Assembly (NCBI GenBank): GCA_958296125.1
Contig: OY282444.1
Span: 4,759,266 to 4,823,265 of the forward strand
Length of the DNA stretch: 64,000 bases
Direction: 5' to 3'
From: an uncultured Poribacteria bacterium
GTDB taxonomy: Bacteria > Poribacteria > WGA-4E > PCPOR2b
Shown here one piece after another: positions 32,254 through 40,345 of this stretch. Numbering within the stretch: the first letter of the stretch is position 1; each line of letters opens with the position of its first letter. Below the pieces are notes generated by a model. It saw only the letters and a list, made by a program, of their open reading frames with translations. It was not told the DNA's origin and did not search any database. The position numbers were made by a program, and so were the translations under genes.

Positions 32254-35200
32254 GTGTTTAATTGTCATGTCATACCCTATTTGATTAGGGCTCAATATCG
32301 CATCACACTCATTGTCCTAATGTTCATCATCGGTTCTCAAAATGTATCCGCCCAAATCGCGCAAGATGCTTATGCTATCTTTGAACAACGCTGCCTCATC
32401 TGCCACGGCCCCGACGGTGCCTATCGGGAGACCCTCTTAATTGAACACAACGCACTCATCGGAGAGGGGAGCGTTGTCCCGGGAAACCCCGATGCCTCCG
32501 AACTGTATAACCGACTCCTAACCACTGACCTAGCCAAACGGATGCCGCTCGCACAACCGCAGCTGTCCCCTCAAGCAGTTGACACCATCCGAAACTGGAT
32601 TTTAGCCGGCGCACCCGATTGGGCGGTCACCTCTACAACCGATGGTGACTTCATCTCCCCCAGTGAAATCCTCAATACCATCGAGACCCACCTGATGTCA
32701 CTTTCAGCTTTTGACCGTGCGTTTGCCCGTTACTTCACAATGACACACCTCTACAACGCAGGGGAGACACCGAGGAGGCTCCAAGAATACCGTAAAGGAC
32801 TCTACAAGCTGGTCAACAGCCTCTCATGGGGGGTGACAGTTACCAACCCACAGCCTATTGACCCACAGGGGACAATCTTCTACATCGACCTGAGACACTA
32901 CGAGTGGGATGTCAATGACGGTTGGACGCAGATTGAAAAGGAGTATCCCTATCACATTGCGTTTAATGCGGCAACACAGACCGCGCTGCGGGAACAGTTG
33001 GGGCGGTTGCAGACGGAGATGAACTGCGATGTGCCATCGGTTCATATCGACTGGTTTCTGGCAACGGCATCTTTACCCCCACTATACCACGAGCTGCTCT
33101 CTCTGCCCTTAACGGATAGGGAGCTAGAGACCCGATTGGAAGTGGATGTGGTCCGCAATCTACGCAATGCGCCGGGGGTGCGTGTCTGGCGGGCAGGCAC
33201 CAACGATTCCGGTGTCTCCAATCACAACCGGGTGATAGAACGACACACCTCCCGATATGGCGCGTATTGGAAGAGTTACGACTTCGCGGGGAGTGTTGGC
33301 ACACAGAACATCTTCACCTATCCCCTCTCATTTACCCATGATGGTGGAGAGGTTATCTTTAATCTACCCAATGGGTTACAGGGATACTATCTTGCCAATG
33401 CGTCCGGTTTTCGTTTAGATGACGCACCGATAAACATCGTTTCCAACCCCGCTGCGAGCGATCCGACGGTGCGGAATGGGTTGTCCTGTTTGGGGTGCCA
33501 CACGGATGGGATGAAGACGTTTGAGGATCAGGTGCGTTCCGTGATAGAGAGCAATGCCACGCCAGCGTATGACAAAGCCCAAGCCCTACGTCTATACGTT
33601 GAACAGTCAGCGATGGACGCACTTGTTCAAGCAGACACGGATAGATACAAGGCGGCACTGGCAGCGACGGGAGGGGCGTTTGGTGATATTGAACCGATTT
33701 CACGATTTCATGAAGCGTTTGAGGGATCGGTAGACGCGGCTTATGCCGCTGCGGTGGTTGGGTTGGAGACCGCAGCCTTCCAAGAGAAGATACGTGAGAA
33801 TATAGGACTACAGAACGCAGGCTTGCTGGTGTTAGAGGGTGAGAACGGGAGTATGAAACGGGACGCGTGGACATCAAGGTTTCGGGATGTGATTTTTGCG
33901 TTGGATTTCCCGGAGCAGTTCACCCCTCCAACAGTCATAACACCGCCGGAACAGACACCGAGTGCGGTTGTTCATATCCCTGACCCGAACCTGCGCGCTG
34001 CGATTGCGGAGGCACTTGGCAAAGGGCCCAACGCCCCGATTACTGTGGAGGAGATGGGAAGATTGGGAAGACTTGAGGCACTGAACAAGGGCATCCGTGA
34101 TTTGACAGGACTTCAGGTTGCGACCAATCTGAGATTTTTACGACTTGACGATAATGAGGTTTCCGACCTTTCACCGCTAGCAGGCCTAGTCAACCTGGGT
34201 GAGCTCTGGCTTCACGAGAACCTCTTATCCGATATATCACCTGTGAGAAGCTTAACAAATCTCACTCGCCTTGAGGTTGATCACAGTAACGTATCTGATA
34301 TATCGCCCGTGAGGAACTTAACAAATCTCACCTACCTTGAGATTGATCACACTCTGGTATCCGATATATCACCTGTGAGAGGCTTAACAAATCTCACTCA
34401 CCTAGAGTTGGACGAAACTCTGATATCTGACCTGTCGCCCCTTGCAGGATTAATCAATCTGAAGGGGTTAGGTATAAATAGAACCAACGTATCTGATCTG
34501 TCGCCGCTTGCAGGACTGATTAATCTAGAGTGGTTACGTTTTAGCGGTCGCGGCATATCCGACCTCTCGCCTTTGGCAGGGTTAATCAACCTGAGAGACG
34601 TGCGCCAGTGGGACAATCCTATATCCGATTTATCACCTCTAGCAGGATTAACAAAACTGGAGGCGATAGATTTTTGCAACGGAAATATATCAGATCTTAC
34701 ACCCTTGGTGGGCTTAACAGGTTTGGAGGAACTGTATCTTGCCGGCCAAAACATATCGGATATATCCCCCCTTACGGGATTAACCGGGTTGACCCGTATG
34801 AATCTTGAAAGGAACAATATATCGGGCGTATCGCCGCTTGCGGGGTTAACCAACTTGACATGGCTAAATCTTGAACACAACGATATATCGGGCGTATCGC
34901 CGCTTGCGGGTTTGACCAATTTGACATGGCTAAGTGTTGCAGACAACGATATATCGGACATTTCACCCTTGGCGAGGTTACGCGAGAATATAACGTTCTT
35001 GTGGCACGAGAACCCGGTATTCCCAAAAGGGGGGCCAAAGATAGAGGGTCCGTGGCTATGGGTTGTGTTGCCAGACACAGTGGGCGAGCGTCTGAATGAC
35101 ACCGATTTACTATCAGAGGCGAGTGGGGGCACAGTGAAAGAGACGGAGATTGCCACCCACGGGGCAACAGTGGGAAAATCGGTCGGGGATAGCGTGTGGA

Positions 35201-36684
35201 CATCCCACAGACTCCCGCCTGCGGGGGGGAATAACATTGAGGATATGCTGAAACGCACCATTCCTAACGGAGCCATTTACGGCACGGTATCCCTCTATTC
35301 GCCACAGGAACAGGACACAACGATGTACGTCGGCGGCGATCGCGGGGTAAGGGCTTGGCTCAATGGAACTTTAATTTACGAAAATCTCGGTGGGAGGGGT
35401 AGCAGCGATTACAGTGATTTTTTCCCGGTCACGCTACAGCAGGGAAGCAATGTTCTGTTAGTCGCGGTTCACACCTTGGGTAACGGCTTTTTTGGATTTG
35501 AACCCGGCACCGAATATACAATCTCCAACCCCAGTGTCGGCTACGCCTTTTCCAACAGCTCAATTCATACGGGCGATACCTTCACCCTTGATATCCGCGC
35601 AGAAAATATCTTCGACTTGGCAGGGTGGCAGTTTGATATTGAGTTTGCCCCTGCCGCCCTCGAAGCTATCAACGTGACCGAAGGCGATTTCCTGAAGGCG
35701 GACAGCGGCACGACCTTCTTTCAAGGGGGCAGCATTGATAACGCAGCGGGTAAAATCACAGGACTCAGCGCGGTGCGGCTTTCTAGCAGCGGTGTGAGCG
35801 GCACCGGCACCCTACTTCAGGTAAGATTCAAGGCGAAATCGGGCGGTGAAACAGAGTTGATGCTGCAGAACTTTCAGTTCGCCTCCGTCACCGGCGATAG
35901 TATCCCCGCCGGACCGCATAAAATCCGCATCGCTGTGGAGGGGCAACTGGCGACCGGGGACGTGAATCGAGATGGCGTGGTCAGCGTTGTGGATCTGGTG
36001 CTTGTCGCTCAGCAGTTGGGGAAAAGGGTGCCTGCTAACTCGCCGGTGGATGCTAACGGCGATGGTGTGGTCAGTATCCTTGACCTCATCCTCGTGTCAC
36101 AGGGAATTGGGAAGACTACAGCGTCTGCTGCACCCCCCTTAATCCCCCCGCAGGTGTCTTCATCCCGATCTGTCGGGGTGTCTTCATCCCGATCTATCGG
36201 GGCGGGGGGAGAGAGGATGTTAGACGCTGCGAGGAGAGAAGGGATAGTAGATCCTGTGGGGAGAGAGAGCATGGTAGATGCTGCGCTGATAGAGGAGTGG
36301 ATAGTGCAGGCGCGGGTGGCAGATGACGGTTCGCTTGCCTTCAAAGAGGGTATAGAGAATCTCCAAAAACTGTTAGCCTCAATGATTCCTGAAGAGACTG
36401 CGTTGTTGGCAAACTATCCGAATCCGTTTAACCCGGAGACGTGGATACCGTATCAGTTAGCAGAGTCGGCAGAGGTAACGCTGACGATTTATGATATGAA
36501 CGGGGGAGTAGTTCGGCGTTTGGCGGTGGGGCATCGAGCGGCGGGTATGTATCAGAATCGCAGCCGTGCAGCCTATTGGGACGGACGGAATCAGTTGGGT
36601 GAGTCTGTCGCCAGTGGTCTCTATTTTTACACGCTGACCGCAGGAGAGTTCACAGCGACGCGACGGATGCTGATACTGAAGTAG
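32254..36684 (+). CDS. Giant secreted cytochrome c / LRR / cohesin / dockerin protein with C-terminal sorting-type domain
   Basis: 1476 residues from a GTG start with AAGGAG 9 bases upstream. Order: signal peptide (LIVLMFIIGSQNVSAQ); a planctomycete-type cytochrome c domain with CLICH (47-51); a region with a second haem motif CLGCH (412-416); 13 leucine-rich repeats of 22 residues (about 622-915, consensus ISDLSPLAGLTNL); a beta domain (VRAWLNGTLIYEN); a cohesin-like domain (about 1089-1227, FTLDIRAENI..GWQFDIEF); a dockerin pair (DVNRDGVVSVVDL, DANGDGVVSILDL; about 1232-1286); a linker made of the dispersed DNA repeat; and a final 95 residues with [16 protein letters not shown]. It is probably an extracellular or surface haem protein that binds partners. 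This domain mix is unusual. A terminator follows. Confidence 0.85.
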   Translation: MFNCHVIPYLIRAQYRITLIVLMFIIGSQNVSAQIAQDAYAIFEQRCLICHGPDGAYRETLLIEHNALIGEGSVVPGNPDASELYNRLLTTDLAKRMPLAQPQLSPQAVDTIRNWILAGAPDWAVTSTTDGDFISPSEILNTIETHLMSLSAFDRAFARYFTMTHLYNAGETPRRLQEYRKGLYKLVNSLSWGVTVTNPQPIDPQGTIFYIDLRHYEWDVNDGWTQIEKEYPYHIAFNAATQTALREQLGRLQTEMNCDVPSVHIDWFLATASLPPLYHELLSLPLTDRELETRLEVDVVRNLRNAPGVRVWRAGTNDSGVSNHNRVIERHTSRYGAYWKSYDFAGSVGTQNIFTYPLSFTHDGGEVIFNLPNGLQGYYLANASGFRLDDAPINIVSNPAASDPTVRNGLSCLGCHTDGMKTFEDQVRSVIESNATPAYDKAQALRLYVEQSAMDALVQADTDRYKAALAATGGAFGDIEPISRFHEAFEGSVDAAYAAAVVGLETAAFQEKIRENIGLQNAGLLVLEGENGSMKRDAWTSRFRDVIFALDFPEQFTPPTVITPPEQTPSAVVHIPDPNLRAAIAEALGKGPNAPITVEEMGRLGRLEALNKGIRDLTGLQVATNLRFLRLDDNEVSDLSPLAGLVNLGELWLHENLLSDISPVRSLTNLTRLEVDHSNVSDISPVRNLTNLTYLEIDHTLVSDISPVRGLTNLTHLELDETLISDLSPLAGLINLKGLGINRTNVSDLSPLAGLINLEWLRFSGRGISDLSPLAGLINLRDVRQWDNPISDLSPLAGLTKLEAIDFCNGNISDLTPLVGLTGLEELYLAGQNISDISPLTGLTGLTRMNLERNNISGVSPLAGLTNLTWLNLEHNDISGVSPLAGLTNLTWLSVADNDISDISPLARLRENITFLWHENPVFPKGGPKIEGPWLWVVLPDTVGERLNDTDLLSEASGGTVKETEIATHGATVGKSVGDSVWTSHRLPPAGGNNIEDMLKRTIPNGAIYGTVSLYSPQEQDTTMYVGGDRGVRAWLNGTLIYENLGGRGSSDYSDFFPVTLQQGSNVLLVAVHTLGNGFFGFEPGTEYTISNPSVGYAFSNSSIHTGDTFTLDIRAENIFDLAGWQFDIEFAPAALEAINVTEGDFLKADSGTTFFQGGSIDNAAGKITGLSAVRLSSSGVSGTGTLLQVRFKAKSGGETELMLQNFQFASVTGDSIPAGPHKIRIAVEGQLATGDVNRDGVVSVVDLVLVAQQLGKRVPANSPVDANGDGVVSILDLILVSQGIGKTTASAAPPLIPPQVSSSRSVGVSSSRSIGAGGERMLDAARREGIVDPVGRESMVDAALIEEWIVQARVADDGSLAFKEGIENLQKLLASMIPEETALLANYPNPFNPETWIPYQLAESAEVTLTIYDMNGGVVRRLAVGHRAAGMYQNRSRAAYWDGRNQLGESVASGLYFYTLTAGEFTATRRMLILK
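36131..36211. repeat. Dispersed C/G-rich palindromic repeat, copy 3, inside a coding sequence
   Basis: The reverse complement of the intergenic repeats at 16.1 and 18.9 kb lies in frame within the LRR protein gene. CCCCCCTTAATCCCCCCGCA leads into two tandem 24-base units (36155-36178 and 36179-36202) of TGTCTTCATCCCGATC plus TRTCGGGG, then GCGGGGGG. The units encode two copies of VSSSRSVG/VSSSRSIG. Length multiples of three keep the frame open. Confidence 0.85.
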
Positions 36685-36711
36685 GGCTGATCCATCGGAT
36701 GCCGATGAAAT

Positions 36712-36744
36712 CACCTTTTTGGTTTGACAAAGGTGCTCCTTTTT
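36712..36744 (+). terminator. Rho-independent terminator after the LRR protein gene
   Basis: CACCTTT (36712-36718) pairs with AAAGGTG (36729-36735) around a 10-base loop; CTCCTTTTT follows. It lies 28 bases after the stop codon. Confidence 0.55.
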
Positions 36745-36820
36745 GCTAAACTTCTGCGCCAATGTTAGAGCAAGTTATCTCGATGCCTATCGCGAAAACC
36801 CAAAATGGGGGAGGAACAAT

Positions 36821-37093
36821 ATGATAGGAAACGATAAAAACCGTGCCTATTGGAAGAAGAATCTGCAATATCTGAGTGCCTTGTTAGTCGCATGGTTCAT
36901 CGTCTCTTACGGTTGTGCCATCCTGTTTGTCAACTATCTCGACAAAATTAAAATCGGCGGTTTTCGTCTCGGTTTCTGGTTCGCGCAACAAGGGTCAATT
37001 TATGTCTTTGTCGTGCTGATTTTCATCTATGTCTACCTGATGAATCGCCTCGATAAGCAGCACAGCGCGGCCGAAAAGGAGGAGGCGGAATGA
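36821..37093 (+). CDS. Small subunit of a two-component Na+/solute symporter (DUF4212)
   Basis: 90 residues from the ATG at 36821, with GGGAGGA just upstream. Two transmembrane helices (YLSALLVAWFIVSYGCAILFV and IYVFVVLIFIYVYLM) with the conserved GFRLGFWFAQQGS between them are the DUF4212 hallmark. These proteins always pair with a large SSS-family permease, here encoded immediately downstream with a 4-base ATGA overlap. The pair imports organic acids (often acetate-like) with sodium. Confidence 0.9.
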   Translation: MIGNDKNRAYWKKNLQYLSALLVAWFIVSYGCAILFVNYLDKIKIGGFRLGFWFAQQGSIYVFVVLIFIYVYLMNRLDKQHSAAEKEEAE

Positions 37094-38796
37094 GCGTGCA
37101 GGCGTGGACATTTGTAATGGTTGGCTTATCCTTCACACTTTATATTGGCGTGGCAATCTGGTCAAGGGCAAGTTCAACTGGAGAGTTTTATATTGCAGGG
37201 AGGGGTGTGCCCTCGGTTGTCAACGGCATGGCAACTGCAGCCGATTGGATGAGTGCCGCATCGTTTATTTCGATGGCGGGCCTCATTTCGTTCATGGGAC
37301 GCGATGGCTCCGTCTATCTCATGGGCTGGACGGGCGGCTATGTATTGCTGGCGTTACTGTTAGCACCGTATCTGCGGAAGTTCGGCAAGTACACCGTCCC
37401 TGATTTTGTCGGCGACCGTTACTACTCACGGACAGCCCGTATCGTCGCGGTCATCTGTGCAATTTTTGTATCCTTCACGTATGTCGCAGGACAGATGCGC
37501 GGGGTCGGCATCGTCTTTTCAAGATTCCTGAACGTTGACATCACCCTGGGTGTGCTGATTGGGATGGGCATTGTGTTCTTTTACGCGGTGCTAGGTGGTA
37601 TGAAGGGGATCACCTATACGCAGGTTGCACAATATTGTGTCCTGATTTTCGCCTATCTGGTGCCAGCAATCTTTATTTCCCTGTTGATGACAGGCAATAT
37701 TATCCCGCAGCTCGGTTTTGGTGGGGTGTTGGCGGACGGTTCGGGGGAATTTTTACTCGACAAACTCAATGGGTTGAGCCAAGAGCTCGGCTTCGACGCA
37801 TACACCGATGGACGCAAAGCGACGATTGATGTCTTCTTTATCACAGCAGCACTGATGGTCGGCACGGCTGGGCTCCCGCATGTCATTGTCCGCTTCTACA
37901 CCGTCCCGAAGGTTTCTGCGGCACGGAGTTCTGCGGGCTGGGCGTTGTTATTTATCGCCATTCTTTATACCACTGCTCCTGCGGTGGCAGCTTTCGCTCG
38001 AACGAATCTTTTGAATACGGTTTCAGATACAAAATACACGGAAGTTCCGGACTGGTTCAAAAACTGGGAAGCAACGGGCCTGATTAAATTTGATGATAAA
38101 AACGGGAATGGTAGCATCCAGTATCGAGGAGCACACTCGGAGATTGAGAATGAACTGACCATTGACCGTGACATCATGGTGCTTGCCAACCCTGAAATCG
38201 CCAAGCTGCCAAACTGGGTTGTGGGGCTGGTTGCCGCGGGTGGACTGGCAGCTGCGCTCTCGACAGCAGCAGGACTGTTGCTAGTGATTTCAACTTCGAT
38301 CGCCCACGACCTATTGAAGCGGGAACTTGTTCAAGGGATTAGCGAGAAAAGCGAGTTAATCGCCGCACGCATCGCGGCGAGTGTTGCTGTTTGCATTGCG
38401 GGTTATTTTGGTATCAATCCACCGGGCTTCGTTGGACAGGTAGTTGCATTCGCATTTGGCTTGGCTGCTGCCTCATTCTTCCCGGCAATCATTATGGGGA
38501 TTTTTTGGAAACGGATGAACAACATCGGCGCAATCAGTGGCATGATTGTTGGCATCACCTTCACGGCAGGCTATATCATTTTCTTCAAATTCATTCGTCC
38601 TGACCTGAATGCACCCGCGCACTGGTTGTTCGGCATATCCCCCGAAGGCATCGGGACGCTTGGTATGGTCCTCAACTTCTTAGTGTCAATTCCCATCTCT
38701 TTAGCCACGCCGGTGCCACCGCCTGAAGTCCAAGAGCTTGTTGACAATATCCGTATCCCTCAAGATGAAGGGTCGTCCCACGAATTATCTGTCTAA
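37090..38796 (+). CDS. Sodium:solute symporter family permease, large subunit
   Basis: 568 residues with about 13 membrane helices. SSS-family features: FYIAGRGVPSVVNGMATAADWMSAASF near the N-terminus, YVAGQMRGVGIVFSRFL, AVLGGMKGITYTQVAQY and GTAGLPHVIVRFYTVP. A loop of about 60 polar residues (about 310-360) interrupts the helices, as in the DUF4212-linked subfamily. It overlaps the small-subunit gene by four bases. Likely substrates are acetate or other short carboxylates; the exact one is unknown. Confidence 0.9.
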   Translation: MSVQAWTFVMVGLSFTLYIGVAIWSRASSTGEFYIAGRGVPSVVNGMATAADWMSAASFISMAGLISFMGRDGSVYLMGWTGGYVLLALLLAPYLRKFGKYTVPDFVGDRYYSRTARIVAVICAIFVSFTYVAGQMRGVGIVFSRFLNVDITLGVLIGMGIVFFYAVLGGMKGITYTQVAQYCVLIFAYLVPAIFISLLMTGNIIPQLGFGGVLADGSGEFLLDKLNGLSQELGFDAYTDGRKATIDVFFITAALMVGTAGLPHVIVRFYTVPKVSAARSSAGWALLFIAILYTTAPAVAAFARTNLLNTVSDTKYTEVPDWFKNWEATGLIKFDDKNGNGSIQYRGAHSEIENELTIDRDIMVLANPEIAKLPNWVVGLVAAGGLAAALSTAAGLLLVISTSIAHDLLKRELVQGISEKSELIAARIAASVAVCIAGYFGINPPGFVGQVVAFAFGLAAASFFPAIIMGIFWKRMNNIGAISGMIVGITFTAGYIIFFKFIRPDLNAPAHWLFGISPEGIGTLGMVLNFLVSIPISLATPVPPPEVQELVDNIRIPQDEGSSHELSV

Positions 38797-38899
38797 TCAG
38801 CGTTTTCTGATGAGCAATGGGTGCTACTTTCGTAAATTCATCAGGGTTATGCGGCAGACGAAATCCGGGCGATTATCAACAGTTTAGAGAAGGGAATCT

Positions 38900-40069
38900 A
38901 TGCTACCTTGGCTCTCTTGGAATCGTAATTTTCGGTTATTGGCACTAGCGGTCTTCGGATCTGGCATCTTTTTTGGAGTTCAATTTTCGCTTTTCCATAA
39001 TTTTATCGTTGATCGAATCGGCATTGAAGCCCATGAGTTGGGTTACATGGAAGCATTGCGCGAAGTCCCCGGCTTTCTTAACGCGCTCTTTATCGCGGTT
39101 ACAATCTTTTTGGCACCGCCGCTGCTTGGTGGAATTTCGCTCATCGTGATGGGATTTGGTTTAGCGTTATACTCGCAAGCAAACAGTTTTTTATCGGTCC
39201 TTATCTACTCATTTGTGTGGAGTATCGGGTTTCACGCATGGCTGCCGCTGCAAGGGACAATGGCACTCTTCTATTCGGAAGGAGAGGAGAAAGGAAAGTG
39301 GCTGGGTAGCTTGAGGAGCGTCCAGAGTCTTTCGATGTTAGCCGCAATTATTTTGTGCAAGCTGGCTGTGGATGTGTTAGAATTTAGCGGGCTGTTCCAG
39401 ATTGGGGGTGTAGCGGTTGCCATCGGCGGCGTTGTGTTGATGTTCGCCTCACGTCAGTTGCAGACTGAGCGCGAAAATCGTTTTGTGCTGAGAAAACGCT
39501 ACTGGCTCTACTATCTGCTATCCTTCCTACAAGGCTGCCGCAGACAAATTTTTATCACCTTTGCGATTTTCGCCCTTGTGAAAGTGTATCGCACCGATCG
39601 GGATATAATTATCACGCTCATCCTAATCAACCAACTCATCGTATTACTCTTTTCACCATTGATGGGCTGGCTTGTGGACAAACTCGGCGAACGCATTATG
39701 TTGAGTGCCAGTTACATCGGTCTAATTTTTATATTTGTTGGATACGCGTTGCTGAAAAACCCGCATCATTTGTATATTCTCTACTGCGTTGATAACTTCC
39801 TGTTTGTCGGTAGCATTGCGATGACAACTTACGTGAACAAGATTACGCCCAAACGCGACCTCAAACCGACGCTAGCGATGGGTGTTACCATGAACCACAT
39901 TGCGGCGGTGGCTGCCCCATTAATCGGGGGGTTGGTATGGATGAAACTCGGCTACGAGGTTATCTTTCTCAGCGGAGGAGCTATCGCGTTTATCACGCTC
40001 ATCGTTACGCAGTGGATGAAGCCTCAACCTTTGCTCGCCGATGCGAAACCGGGGATGGCTGCGGATTAG
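38900..40069 (+). CDS. MFS transporter
   Basis: 389 residues with about 12 predicted membrane helices (for example LLALAVFGSGIFFGVQFSLF, then ALIVLLFSPLMGWLVDKLGER, the last being an MFS loop 8-9 motif). The MFS loop 2-3 motif is weak. No substrate-specific motif is visible. GAAGGGA lies before the ATG. It follows the symporter by about 100 bases; whether they are co-transcribed is unclear. The 276 bases after it, up to topA, are AT-rich and hold no gene. Confidence 0.82.
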   Translation: MLPWLSWNRNFRLLALAVFGSGIFFGVQFSLFHNFIVDRIGIEAHELGYMEALREVPGFLNALFIAVTIFLAPPLLGGISLIVMGFGLALYSQANSFLSVLIYSFVWSIGFHAWLPLQGTMALFYSEGEEKGKWLGSLRSVQSLSMLAAIILCKLAVDVLEFSGLFQIGGVAVAIGGVVLMFASRQLQTERENRFVLRKRYWLYYLLSFLQGCRRQIFITFAIFALVKVYRTDRDIIITLILINQLIVLLFSPLMGWLVDKLGERIMLSASYIGLIFIFVGYALLKNPHHLYILYCVDNFLFVGSIAMTTYVNKITPKRDLKPTLAMGVTMNHIAAVAAPLIGGLVWMKLGYEVIFLSGGAIAFITLIVTQWMKPQPLLADAKPGMAAD

Positions 40070-40345
40070 AGTACACATCAACATCAATTGAGAAACTCAT
40101 ATTTTATACATGGCGTAATATCACAATATATTTTATTTGGCAATAAGTCGTTGCTGATTTCTCTGTGCTCCCCGCGCTCGCAAAAAAATGGTGCGTAAAA
40201 AACGGTGTCTACGAAATGACGGTGATCGTGCAGATAATCCCTTATGCATGACTCGTTACGTGTTACTGTCCTAATACATGGAGAGTTCAAAAAAGAACAA
40301 CTTATTGCGTTTTATTGCTGAAAATTATCATCTGGAGCACTTATA

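Noticed and set aside
34120-35000. 66-base periodic repeats
   Set aside because: These encode 22-residue leucine-rich repeats, not a tandem array of another kind.
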